Translations under genes and position numbers: made by a program | Shown here: positions 16,831-25,240 of the stretch, piece by piece | Layout: each line of letters begins with the position of its first letter | Numbering within the stretch: position 1 is the first letter of the stretch | Source: an uncultured Alphaproteobacteria bacterium | GTDB lineage: Bacteria > Pseudomonadota > Alphaproteobacteria > Rs-D84 | NCBI GenBank assembly: GCA_949156565.1 | Contig: CASCZI010000002.1 | Location: 36,611-100,610 of the forward strand | Direction of reading: 5' to 3' | DNA length: 64,000 bases | The notes under the pieces: model-generated | The model's database searches: none | What the model was told of the DNA's origin: nothing | Seen by the model: only the letters and a program-made list of their open reading frames with translations

Positions 16831-17817
16831 TTAATTCCGCCTTTTGACTGATAATTTTGCGCCCCGCACCGCCAATTTCAATGCAAAGTCGCGCAATAAC
16901 ACTTCGGCCGGCATGCCGGTCGTACGTAATTGTTTTTCAAGTTCGTTTAATCGTACCAAAATTTGGGTAATTTCTGACACCGGCCAAATTTTTACCGCCA
17001 TATTAAATTTGTCCGCCACTTTCCAAAACAGACGGGGCATCTGACCATCCACCACCGCCGTCAATAATTTTTTAAAATGCCCATCCAGCATGCGAACCAA
17101 CATATTTGGTTCGGCATTATCATATAATAACCGATCCAGCGCCGTCATCGTTTGATTAATGTAACCCGCCGTCAATGAATATAAAAATTCATCCGTATCC
17201 GCGGCCGCCGTATCAGGCAAACACTTTTCCACGTCATCCAATTCGACAATCTTTTTGTCATCAACATATAACGCGATTTTGCCCAAGAACCCACGGGTAA
17301 TTCCACGATCGCCGCCCAAATGCGTCGTCATGTACGTCATGGCATCGGGTTTAATCTGGGTAATACCGGCGGCAAATAATTCCCGTTGAATTAACGCCCC
17401 CAGTGTCCGCGCATCATCGGTATAACATGCCAACGCCGCAACACCATCACCGCCTTCGAATAATGCACGCAATCCCCCACCGGCCCGCAGATCACCCCCA
17501 CAAACCAACACCGTTGCACATAACCCAGGATGCGCCACCAAATCCGCAATCAATTTCGCATCGCTGTCACCGGCATTGGATATAATTACCATCTTGCGAC
17601 CACCAAACATGGACGGACTGCAACTTTCGGCGAACAAGGCATCCTGTTTTTCCCGCAAATCCGCCGAATCCAGCGCAAATAAATTATCCTTTTCAATCCC
17701 CAGTTTTTCAATCGCCCGATCGCAAAATTCATCCGCCTGGCCGGCATCTGGACCGTATATCAATACCGCCCGAATTTTATCGATGTTGTTGTTAAAATCC
17801 GCCTCTTTCCATTTCAT
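16831..17817 (-). CDS. holA: DNA polymerase III delta subunit HolA
   Basis: Clamp-loader delta subunit, which opens the beta clamp for loading onto DNA. The 328 residues start MKWKEADFNNNIDKIRAVLI and contain the delta signature YGPDAGQADEF, then FGGRKMVIISN, and the C-terminal collar helices (MLVRMLDGHFKKLLTAV). As usual for delta, the nucleotide site is degenerate. The ATG overlaps the lptE stop (ATGA at 17814-17817), the common lptE-holA coupling in Proteobacteria. Confidence 0.92.
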   Translation of the reverse strand: MKWKEADFNNNIDKIRAVLIYGPDAGQADEFCDRAIEKLGIEKDNLFALDSADLREKQDALFAESCSPSMFGGRKMVIISNAGDSDAKLIADLVAHPGLCATVLVCGGDLRAGGGLRALFEGGDGVAALACYTDDARTLGALIQRELFAAGITQIKPDAMTYMTTHLGGDRGITRGFLGKIALYVDDKKIVELDDVEKCLPDTAAADTDEFLYSLTAGYINQTMTALDRLLYDNAEPNMLVRMLDGHFKKLLTAVVDGQMPRLFWKVADKFNMAVKIWPVSEITQILVRLNELEKQLRTTGMPAEVLLRDFALKLAVRGAKLSVKRRN

Positions 17818-18287
17818 TTTTGGCCCGCATCCGTCTGTTCAAATTTACGTGTTTCGGCAATGACATGGGCACCAATACTGTCGGCCAAGACATTAATAAC
17901 ATTGGCCACGGCATTATTGTATGACGCATTCGCCGCCACCAAATAACGGACAAACGCATACGATTCCGATGCATCTTGGTGACCACTGGCAATATTAACA
18001 CCATCATGGGATAATGTATAATGGGCACTTACCCGCACTTCGCGCCATGATGCATCCCCGGTATTCTGTAACGCCTTGTACGTGGTGACGGGTTCATCCA
18101 AATGAACATTTAACGCATAGGGGGCATTGACATCACGCGCCCCACCAAATTTTGCATTTAATGCATTTCGCAATTCAATGCCGTTAATCCCACTGATGGG
18201 GGGAACATAAATATCGGTGTCGGTCCCAGAAAACATAGGTGTAAATCCACACCCCCCAAGCATTAAAAACAAAAGACATTTTTTCAT
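17814..18287 (-). CDS. lptE: LPS-assembly lipoprotein LptE
   Basis: Outer-membrane lipoprotein that plugs the LptD barrel and helps deliver lipopolysaccharide to the cell surface. The 157-residue precursor has a lipoprotein signal MKKCLLFLMLGGCGFTPMF with lipobox LGGC (Cys13), and an alpha/beta domain rich in short strands (YALNVHLDEPVTTYKALQN, EVRVSAHYTLSHDGVNIASG). The sequence is poorly conserved in this family, so its position directly upstream of holA is important support. It implies that the organism makes LPS. Confidence 0.85.
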   Translation of the reverse strand: MKKCLLFLMLGGCGFTPMFSGTDTDIYVPPISGINGIELRNALNAKFGGARDVNAPYALNVHLDEPVTTYKALQNTGDASWREVRVSAHYTLSHDGVNIASGHQDASESYAFVRYLVAANASYNNAVANVINVLADSIGAHVIAETRKFEQTDAGQK

Positions 18288-18361
18288 CGCGCGTCTGTTC
18301 TTTTTTTACTGTTGCAGTTTATGGATATATTAGCTAGACTTTTATCAAATCGCAAGGGGGA

Positions 18362-19606
18362 ATGATGAATATTTTTATTCTGTTTCTGGTGACACTGGTC
18401 ATGGCGGGATATTATATGTTTTCGGCACCATCAACACGTGTTGAACATCACGAAACCGAATACGCGGTGACCCGTGCCGATATGCGTTCCATTGCCGAAT
18501 GCACGGCATCGGTCCATGTGGGGGAAATGAATGAAACGCCGTTTGACGATGTATGTGTCACCCAAAACAAGATTCAAACATCACGCATTTGTTTAAACGC
18601 CCGCGGGGCGGTCACCAAATGCGAAATCGTGCGCGGGAAAAAACCCGACGCCAGCTATATCGTCACCGCCGCCGCCCCCATTGAACCATCCGATTACAAC
18701 GCCATGTTGGAAATCATGGAAGAATATTACCCAGACGCCCCCACATTTGGCATTTATAACAATGGCGCAATTATGTCTGGCGCAACCGGAACGCCGGTGG
18801 AAATTGCCAAAAATTTGGTTGGCGAAATGAAATTGGAACCCGGCCAATTAATCTATGTCACACAATATGAAATGCCAGATGTTGAAATCCCGTTTGCCAC
18901 ACCCGACGCCGGGGATATAACATGTCCGGGGGGAACCATAAAAACATATCGGTTTGGACGTTGGCAATGTATCGGGATCAATACAAAAACCACATGCGCC
19001 GGGGATACCATATGGGATTCCGACACATCCCAATGTGTGCCCGATGATACCCGACGCCCCCTTTGCGCGGAACGCCAGACCGCCGTCATGGTTGATGATG
19101 TTTGGGAATGCATCGATCCCTTTTCTGATAAAACATGCCCCACTGGGATGACCGCCCGATTGAATTATACCACATTGGAATGGGAATGCGTGACCGAACC
19201 CGTTATTGGTCCAGATGAAAAGAAATGCGAATCCACACGATACAGTGCGGTTTACGGTCCATTGGGGGCCACATTACGGATCCCCACCACATCATGCACC
19301 GATTGCGAAGAACCCATAACCGACACCAATACGTGCATCACATATTGTATACCGGCCGCGGCCAAGGTAAATGACCCCAAATGCTATCCGGGGGGCGCCA
19401 CGTCATGCCGTGGATCAAATCGGGCGTTTTATTTCGGCTTTCCCACACGCGCGTACGCCGCACGGGTCCCCGATGTCGCCGGCCGAAATATCCCATTGGA
19501 CGATACACATTCCCAAAACAGACGCTTTAATTGCCTGGACTGTGGGGATCGTGGGATCGACACCAAACGATCATTTCCCCCCTATATCGCCGTATGTAAT
19601 GAATAA
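18362..19606 (+). CDS. Cysteine-rich secreted or membrane-anchored protein
   Basis: Not recognised. The 414 residues open with a hydrophobic segment (IFILFLVTLVMAGYYMF) that could be a signal peptide or anchor. About 130 residues of ordinary sequence follow, then a long stretch with regularly spaced cysteines (CPGGTIKTYRFGRWQCIG, TCAGDTIWDSDTSQCV, LCAERQTAVMVDDVWECIDP), resembling repeated disulfide modules of about 35 residues. AAGGGGG just before the two adjacent ATG codons makes ATG 18365 as likely as 18362. It starts the plus-strand block of envelope proteins 18362-25090. Confidence 0.65.
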   Translation: MMNIFILFLVTLVMAGYYMFSAPSTRVEHHETEYAVTRADMRSIAECTASVHVGEMNETPFDDVCVTQNKIQTSRICLNARGAVTKCEIVRGKKPDASYIVTAAAPIEPSDYNAMLEIMEEYYPDAPTFGIYNNGAIMSGATGTPVEIAKNLVGEMKLEPGQLIYVTQYEMPDVEIPFATPDAGDITCPGGTIKTYRFGRWQCIGINTKTTCAGDTIWDSDTSQCVPDDTRRPLCAERQTAVMVDDVWECIDPFSDKTCPTGMTARLNYTTLEWECVTEPVIGPDEKKCESTRYSAVYGPLGATLRIPTTSCTDCEEPITDTNTCITYCIPAAAKVNDPKCYPGGATSCRGSNRAFYFGFPTRAYAARVPDVAGRNIPLDDTHSQNRRFNCLDCGDRGIDTKRSFPPYIAVCNE

Positions 19607-19657
19607 ATTCATGCCCCCATACGGGATTTAATCATAGATGTCAAGATAAAAGATTTT

Positions 19658-19686
19658 TTGACATTATTCCTAAAACAGGTCACAAT
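19658..19686 (+). promoter_or_regulatory. Promoter candidate for the barrel gene at 19806
   Basis: TTGACA at 19658-19663, a 17-nt spacer, and CACAAT at 19681-19686. ATTATTCCTA occurs twice across it (about 19664 and 19687). Confidence 0.5.
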
Positions 19687-19717
19687 TATTCCTATGCATG
19701 TCGATCAAAACGCACTA

Positions 19718-19767
19718 TTGCCAATAATGGGTGGTGTGGGCATGCATCCGGTCTTGCCAATAATGGG
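19718..19767 (+). repeat. Direct 14-bp repeat in the leader of the barrel gene
   Basis: TTGCCAATAATGGG occurs at 19718-19731 and again at 19754-19767 (36-bp period), between the promoter candidate and the start codon. It could be a paired operator; no regulator is identified. Confidence 0.6.
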
Positions 19768-19805
19768 GGCCGGCATATTTCATCAAAACGATAAGGAGTT
19801 AAATG

Positions 19806-20969
19806 ATGAAAAAATCGATCAAGGCCGCAATTGCTGCGTCCGTATTGGTATCGCCCGCATTCGCGGCAAATATGGAAAATCCATTGTATATGCCCGGTGC
19901 ACGCGAATTTTATTCGAAACTGTCCAATGGTTTAATGTTAAAGGTCGCCGATGATTCCGACGCCCACAAAGACAAAGGACATGATGGCAAGGTTGAATTT
20001 CCGATCATCCGTATCCAAGAAGAATTGGGATTCGGGATCACAAACCGCTGGGCGGTGCACGGATCGGTGCAATACACCCACGATAACGACATCGGCCGGA
20101 CCGGATTATCGGCGGGCCGTTTGGGGACAACATACCGCGTACTGAAATTGCAAAACGGCCTGATCTGGGACGTGTACGGCGATTTACACCTGGGGGGGCT
20201 GGGCGAAATGCGCGGCCAGTATAACATTTCCGGCATGGCATTATCTGGCGCCCAACAACTTGCGATCCAAGGGGAAGTAACCAAACAAATGATTGCTGCT
20301 GGGATCACCGACCCGGCAAAAATTGGAGAGGCAGTTCAAAAAGCCGTCGTAGGCACATCGTTAAAAAATGCCCATGGTGTCATTGATTATGATAACTATT
20401 CCAACGGGATGTGGGGTTTCCATGTGGGAACCAAGTTCGGCCGCGTATGGAACGAAAAGCTGACAACCAGTGCGTTTGTAGAGGTTCTGCGAACCTTTGG
20501 CGACGACAACAGTCGGATCCGCATCGTCGGCGACAATACACCAATTTTAGGGACCAATTCAACGGCGACTTTGCTGGCGGCAATGTATGCCCCATCCGAA
20601 GTAACGACTGAATTTAAATCCACGACCGAAATCAGTGCCGGTGCCAATGTGTTCTATCAATGGTCCGATCGTTGGTCTACGGGGGCATGGTTCCGCTATA
20701 ACAATCATGCGGACCAAGGCATCAAAAAAATCACCACAAATGTGACCCCAGACCTTGAACCGGTCAAGGCGGCGTTGGAACAGAAACTGGCCGATATGAA
20801 CGACGGGTTTGACGAATACATCGTTGGCCTGTCTGTGGCGCATCAGTTTACCGAACACGCCCAGGTGGCCCTCTATGGCGAATACACATTCGACACGGCG
20901 CACGCCCGGTCCCAAAACGGAACGGATGTGAAGGCAGAGGCCGGCGTTCGTGTAAACTTTAAATTCTAA
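19806..20969 (+). CDS. Outer-membrane beta-barrel protein
   Basis: Probably an outer-membrane barrel of 387 residues. It has a signal peptide (MKKSIKAAIAASVLVSPAFAA), then alternating amphipathic strands (FPIIRIQEELGFGITNRWAV, TTSAFVEVLRTFGDD, AQVALYGEYTFDTA), and ends in a terminal Phe after VKAEAGVRVNFKF, as BamA substrates do. One insert (about residues 140-180) is helical. ATG 19806 is favoured over the adjacent ATG 19803 by distance to AAGGAG. Porin or surface function is inference. A promoter candidate lies upstream and a strong terminator downstream. Confidence 0.75.
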   Translation: MKKSIKAAIAASVLVSPAFAANMENPLYMPGAREFYSKLSNGLMLKVADDSDAHKDKGHDGKVEFPIIRIQEELGFGITNRWAVHGSVQYTHDNDIGRTGLSAGRLGTTYRVLKLQNGLIWDVYGDLHLGGLGEMRGQYNISGMALSGAQQLAIQGEVTKQMIAAGITDPAKIGEAVQKAVVGTSLKNAHGVIDYDNYSNGMWGFHVGTKFGRVWNEKLTTSAFVEVLRTFGDDNSRIRIVGDNTPILGTNSTATLLAAMYAPSEVTTEFKSTTEISAGANVFYQWSDRWSTGAWFRYNNHADQGIKKITTNVTPDLEPVKAALEQKLADMNDGFDEYIVGLSVAHQFTEHAQVALYGEYTFDTAHARSQNGTDVKAEAGVRVNFKF

Positions 20970-21012
20970 AAAAACTTAGAAAATAAACAAGCATAAAGCA
21001 TATATTGGACAC

Positions 21013-21037
21013 AACCGGGTCAATGACCCGGTTTTTA
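21013..21037 (+). terminator. Rho-independent terminator of the barrel gene
   Basis: AACCGGGTCA at 21013-21022 pairs with TGACCCGGTT at 21024-21033, followed by TTTATAT. Confidence 0.88.
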
Positions 21038-21120
21038 TATCTTGTCCTGGTTTAGGATTAATATCTCTTTTTTCCTATCATTTTTTATGATATAATAAAG
21101 GTAAAAGGAAGATTAAAAAC

Positions 21121-22239
21121 ATGAAATTTATACGGATTTCTGCCATTTTGGCCGGTATTGTTATGGCGCCGCACATGGGGGCAGATGCCGCGTATCCCGT
21201 CTATCCAAATCGCCAGGTGGCCTATCCCTCGGGGGCGGTCGCGTATCCAACGGCGGTTGGTTACCCACAAAACCGGGCGGTTGTTCAACAAACACCCAAC
21301 GCCACATCGGCCGCCACCAACAGTGTGGTCGCATCCAGTCCGACCCGCATCACCGGCGCATTGCCACGTATTGGATCGACATCATCGACCGCCGGACGGC
21401 AATATTATCAACCGGCCGATTATGACCGCTTGGCCGACAGTGGTCTTTACGTTGGTCTATCGGTTGGGTATTCCGCGGCCGTCATGGGATCAATGTCGGC
21501 AGATTATGCCGGCGAACAGAATGCATGGTTCGTCCCGGGCGCATTCCAAGATGCGGATTTTGATGCCGATGGTGTCATCCCGCTTCAGGTTTCTGTCGGT
21601 GCCGCCATTAATAACGATTTCCGTGCCGACTTTTCTTATTTGCGTTATTCGGGTCTGTCCTATCCGGGATCGGTTCAAACCTATACCGGGGATGGATATA
21701 CGACTGCCACGGTTGATGGTGGGGCAATTACAGCCAACGCAACGATGTTAAACGTGTATTATAATATCGATGCCTATACCGGATATTTGGCGGGGGGATC
21801 ATTGCGACCATACATTGGTTTGGGTGCGGGTATATCATTAAATACCATCGCCGATTATGTGGTTTATGACGGCACCTTGTACGCAGAGGTACCGGATGCA
21901 GACCTGCCCAATGTGCCGGCGGGAACATTGACCGCGGTCAAAGACATTTACGCCTATCATAATGGGGGCACGGTCGAACAATTTGCCTTTATGTTAGAGG
22001 GCGGAATCACCACCAGCCTGGACGGCGGCATTAAAATGGATTTCTTTGTACGGTATGCCAACCTGGGCAAGGTTAAAACATCGGGCAGTATTATTTTATC
22101 CCAAACCGAATTATTGGCCGACGGCCAAGGTGGCGAATACGAGGCCCCGTATGACAGTGTTTTCCACTATACCAATTGGACCGAAAGTGGACGCATTGGG
22201 ATGGTGGATGTGGGCGTTCGTTTGCGGTTGCAATTCTAA
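21121..22239 (+). CDS. Outer-membrane beta-barrel surface protein (Omp25/P44-like architecture)
   Basis: A 372-residue precursor: signal peptide (MKFIRISAILAGIVMAPHMGADA), then a Tyr/Pro-rich linker with repeated Y-P steps (YPVYPNRQVAYPSG), then an eight-strand-type barrel (SGLYVGLSVGYSAAVMG, FRADFSYLRYSG, LRPYIGLGAGISLNTI, KMDFFVRYANLGKV) ending in VDVGVRLRLQF with terminal Phe. The layout matches surface antigens of host-associated Alphaproteobacteria, but the exact family is not identified. AAGGAAG precedes the ATG. Confidence 0.8.
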   Translation: MKFIRISAILAGIVMAPHMGADAAYPVYPNRQVAYPSGAVAYPTAVGYPQNRAVVQQTPNATSAATNSVVASSPTRITGALPRIGSTSSTAGRQYYQPADYDRLADSGLYVGLSVGYSAAVMGSMSADYAGEQNAWFVPGAFQDADFDADGVIPLQVSVGAAINNDFRADFSYLRYSGLSYPGSVQTYTGDGYTTATVDGGAITANATMLNVYYNIDAYTGYLAGGSLRPYIGLGAGISLNTIADYVVYDGTLYAEVPDADLPNVPAGTLTAVKDIYAYHNGGTVEQFAFMLEGGITTSLDGGIKMDFFVRYANLGKVKTSGSIILSQTELLADGQGGEYEAPYDSVFHYTNWTESGRIGMVDVGVRLRLQF

Positions 22240-22292
22240 ACGATAAATCATGCCGCGCCGCACGGGCGATACGCAAGTGTAAGAGAGAGAAT

Positions 22293-23921
22293 ATGAACAC
22301 AAAATACATCTATGCCCTGGGCACGATACTCTCTGTTATCTGTGCCACAGACACGTTTGCCGCCATTCGCGTGGGTAATTTGTCGCGCAGTTATGCCGAC
22401 GCCTATAATACCGTAAATACCATCAACGCCCGCGCCACAGAACCCGGCACGGCGACAACCAACGATTTACCGGTGCGCGTGGCCGATGCCGATATGGCAT
22501 CACGCTTTGCCCGGGGTGATGCCCCGGTGGCCACCCTGGAATCATGTGCACGTGTTTACCCCGATGGCGAATTTATGTGGAATACCCCCACCGTCGGTTC
22601 ACACGCCGGGGGGGATATGACATGTGTGGCGGTGGTGGAAATGCGCGCCATTAATTCGGGCCTTGGGGGCGAAGATATGGTATTGGCCCGTGCTTATTTG
22701 GCGGCCGGCGATACGGTGAAATGTAACATATCGGATTTTCCAGAATCATCCTATACCGTGAATGCCGGCACCATTGAATTTCCGGCCGATGCCGAACCCA
22801 CCATGGATGATGTTATCCGGGTCATGAATGATGAACAAAAGAAAAATGCCGGTATAAAAATTGCCGCCGGCACGGTTATCGGCGGATTAATGGGCAATAT
22901 CGCCGGCCAGAACGAAGTGGGCCGGGACGGCCTGATGGGAACCGGCAAAGGAAAAATGCAAGGCACAGCGATCGGGGCATTGTCGGGGGCGGCATTGGTC
23001 GCAACCAGCACATATAGCGGAAAAATTGCCGGCGATACCATTTTATCCAGCGGCGTCAATGCCGCCGCCGGCAGTGCCATCGGCAACATGATGGGGGGCG
23101 CAAATACGGTTTTGCGCGTTGAAAAATGCACCCTGCCCGATGGGCGATCCACAACATGTCTGTGGGGGGTATTGCAAACGGGCGACCCCATATCACTATC
23201 CAATCCCAACGATCCGACGGTTTATTATAATATCAGTACGGGTGACATTGTTCAGTGTAATTCAGATAGTACCCAATGCAACCCCGCATCATTAATCAAT
23301 ATTTTGATTGATGGATACGATGATATGGACACGGCCTATGAAGAACAATTTGAAAAAATCAAAAATGATCCCAATATGCAATATAGCCTGGATAACAATA
23401 AAAGAATGTCCCCGGGCTTTTCCGGCAATGCCGATGGCATGTGGGCGCGCGTAACCCGGGCCAGTACCCCGGGGCGTGAAATCATGGCCATGGTATCGGA
23501 TGTCGAAAACAAAACCTTTGGTATGTCCCCGGCTGATTGGTCTAAATGGCGGCGCAATCACCCGGATGCCCAAATATGGGGTCGGGATAACAAGGGAAAT
23601 CCCTATACCCTTGGGGAAGAAAAGAATGCCAACAATTATTCTTTGACCAATTTTAACCCGTCAAAAGAATCGGCCAACAACAGCGGTCTACTCGATTATG
23701 GCAATCGGGCCCGTATGAAAAACACGATGATTGGTGCCGGGGCGGGCGCTGGCCTGGGGGCATTGGCCGGGTATACCGGTGCCCAGAACGAGGTTGAAGA
23801 TCGCTGGGTAACAGAGGTACGCCAATACCAAGATTCATTACAAAAAATATATTGCGTTACGGGAAAGCGATTCCTTAGTCATTATAATGACTCTGTATTT
23901 ATCCCACCGTTGGACCAATAA
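22293..23921 (+). CDS. Secreted protein with glycine-zipper segments
   Basis: Not recognised as a named family. From ATG 22293 (MNTKYIYALGTILSVICATDTFA, a signal peptide; AAGAGAGAGA just upstream) it encodes 542 residues. Two glycine-zipper blocks are visible: GTVIGGLMGNIAG through AAAGSAIGNMMGG (about residues 190-275), and GAGAGAGLGALAGYTGAQNE near the C-terminus. Both resemble membrane-spanning or oligomerising zipper helices. Cysteine pairs (KCTLPDGRSTTCLWG) suggest an extracytoplasmic location. It follows the barrel gene after 53 bp and may share its transcript. Confidence 0.65.
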   Translation: MNTKYIYALGTILSVICATDTFAAIRVGNLSRSYADAYNTVNTINARATEPGTATTNDLPVRVADADMASRFARGDAPVATLESCARVYPDGEFMWNTPTVGSHAGGDMTCVAVVEMRAINSGLGGEDMVLARAYLAAGDTVKCNISDFPESSYTVNAGTIEFPADAEPTMDDVIRVMNDEQKKNAGIKIAAGTVIGGLMGNIAGQNEVGRDGLMGTGKGKMQGTAIGALSGAALVATSTYSGKIAGDTILSSGVNAAAGSAIGNMMGGANTVLRVEKCTLPDGRSTTCLWGVLQTGDPISLSNPNDPTVYYNISTGDIVQCNSDSTQCNPASLINILIDGYDDMDTAYEEQFEKIKNDPNMQYSLDNNKRMSPGFSGNADGMWARVTRASTPGREIMAMVSDVENKTFGMSPADWSKWRRNHPDAQIWGRDNKGNPYTLGEEKNANNYSLTNFNPSKESANNSGLLDYGNRARMKNTMIGAGAGAGLGALAGYTGAQNEVEDRWVTEVRQYQDSLQKIYCVTGKRFLSHYNDSVFIPPLDQ

Positions 23922-23941
23922 TCCCTTTGCGTGATTCAGGG

Positions 23942-23960
23942 TTCAGAGTGCAGAGTTCGG
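23942..23960 (+). repeat. Dispersed 19-bp repeat, copy 1
   Basis: TTCAGAGTGCAGAGTTCGG; its exact reverse complement is at 36646-36664. Related CTGAACTCTG strings occur near 50092 and 50928-50962. Confidence 0.85.
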
Positions 23961-24121
23961 ATATATCCCCCCTCCCCCGTTCGGGGTACTCCCTCGAGGG
24001 AGAAGAACTGTGACTCAGGCTTGTTCGGTCCAGGTTCCCCTCCTGTGGGGGGGGTGGGCGCGAAATCGGGCCCCGCAAAAATTAAAAATTTTTGGGGGTG
24101 ATACCGACGGGGTGGTCTTTT
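23961..24121. other. GC-rich intergenic repeat stretch
   Basis: Non-coding sequence with several short inverted repeats, including CTCCCTCGAGGGAG (about 23989-24002). A related CTCCCTCGACGGAG occurs in the terminator at 50038-50086, in opposite orientation relative to the neighbouring leader. No gene is supported. Confidence 0.5.
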
Positions 24122-24330
24122 ATTTAGATCCCATACGGGGGAGTTCGTTGTTCCCAATTTTCCCCTTGTCAAAAGTCGTGCAAACGGGTATAATTCCTGG
24201 GGTTGGACGTAATTTGACTATGCCTAATCCAAAGGGTGGTTTAGATTAGGCATAATCTTTAAATTAAAAATCCCGGATTTCTGCACTTTCCTTTCCCCCC
24301 AACTATGCCTAATCTAAACCACGGTTTTTG
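24122..24330 (+). promoter_or_regulatory. Duplicated promoter-leader element, copy 1
   Basis: Homologous to 49824-50037 on the other strand. In order: a conserved block starting CCATACGGGGGAGTTC; -35 TTGTCA at 24166-24171; a 17-nt spacer; -10 TATAAT at 24189-24194; a 36-bp palindrome at 24219-24254 with 11-bp perfect arms (TATGCCTAATC/GATTAGGCATA); a 49-nt spacer containing CCCGGATTTC; and a partial inverted copy (24304-24322). That copy pairs perfectly over 19 bp with the right half of the palindrome (24236-24254). The first and third elements therefore compete for the second. The gene's ATG (24305) lies inside the third element. Confidence 0.85.
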
Positions 24331-25090
24331 GGGCGCAATTATGGCCATTTTGACCGCCACATCGGCCGGTGCTGCGACATGCGATCCGGGGTATTATATG
24401 GAAAGTGGGTCATGCACCAAATGCAAAACAGGTTTTTATTGCCCCGGTGATGATACCGCCCACACATGCCCAACCGATACAACCGATTGGCGTAAAATAT
24501 TTTCCAATTTGGGTCATACTGTCCAAGAATTTGGAAAAACCAAATATATGTCTTGGTGTATTAATTGCCCGATAAGTGCCCCCCAACATTGCGTTGTGGG
24601 ATTTGACGCAACCACGACCACCGGCGTCGTATATGTTGAACAACCATTTACAGGAACAGATTATCATTTAAACAATGATTTTTATTGGTATATGGCCAAA
24701 GATGGATATTATTTATCCCCCTATCGATCAACAAGTTCCCGCGTATGGTACAGAGGAACCAAATCATGCACCAATGCCCCCGCGCACGCGCACTATACCG
24801 GACCCGGCACGCCCGACGCGCCGGATGGATCGGTTCTGGACGCCAATGATTGCCCGTGGGAATGTGACGATGGGTTTGGGCGCGTCGGGGACGAATGTAA
24901 ACCGTTATGCAATGCGGGCATTACCCATATCCACGCCGGAACCACCACCGCGCCTTTGTTCCCGGTTAAATATACGACGCCGACACTTGTCATCCGGACA
25001 CTGGGCGGCATCTGTTACGGAAACTTGACGCCGGGCAACGGCAATGGGGTCAACGTGACCGTCGCCGGCACAACATATCGGATGGAATAA
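24305..25090 (+). CDS. Cysteine-rich secreted protein with shared C-terminal domain (copy 1)
   Basis: A 261-residue protein of unknown function. The N-terminus from ATG 24305 has a plausible signal peptide ending ATSAGAA. ATG 24341 would leave too short a hydrophobic core, although no ribosome site precedes 24305. The first 170 residues carry spaced cysteines (CDPGYYMESGSCTKCKTGFYC). The last 80 residues (CDDGFGRVGDECKPLC, AGITHIHAGTT, ICYGNLTPGNGNGVNV) are clearly homologous to the C-terminus of the 48981-49811 protein, whereas the N-terminal parts are unrelated. Both genes sit behind the same type of leader. Confidence 0.75.
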   Translation: MPNLNHGFWGAIMAILTATSAGAATCDPGYYMESGSCTKCKTGFYCPGDDTAHTCPTDTTDWRKIFSNLGHTVQEFGKTKYMSWCINCPISAPQHCVVGFDATTTTGVVYVEQPFTGTDYHLNNDFYWYMAKDGYYLSPYRSTSSRVWYRGTKSCTNAPAHAHYTGPGTPDAPDGSVLDANDCPWECDDGFGRVGDECKPLCNAGITHIHAGTTTAPLFPVKYTTPTLVIRTLGGICYGNLTPGNGNGVNVTVAGTTYRME

Positions 25091-25212
25091 TGTAAACAAC
25101 GCCCGTTGATCGGATTAATAATGATATCGTTTGGGGTCAATCATTGGAAATATGTAACACAACAAGGACCCCATATGGAATATAACCATAATAATAATCC
25201 TTTAACCAACGT

Positions 25213-25240
25213 AAAAATCCGCCCAATGTCGGATTTTTTA
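25213..25240 (+). terminator. Rho-independent terminator, probably bidirectional
   Basis: AATCCG (25216-25221) pairs with CGGATT (25230-25235), followed by TTTTAA. It serves the secreted-protein gene and the convergent plsX, and overlaps the plsX stop. Confidence 0.65.
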
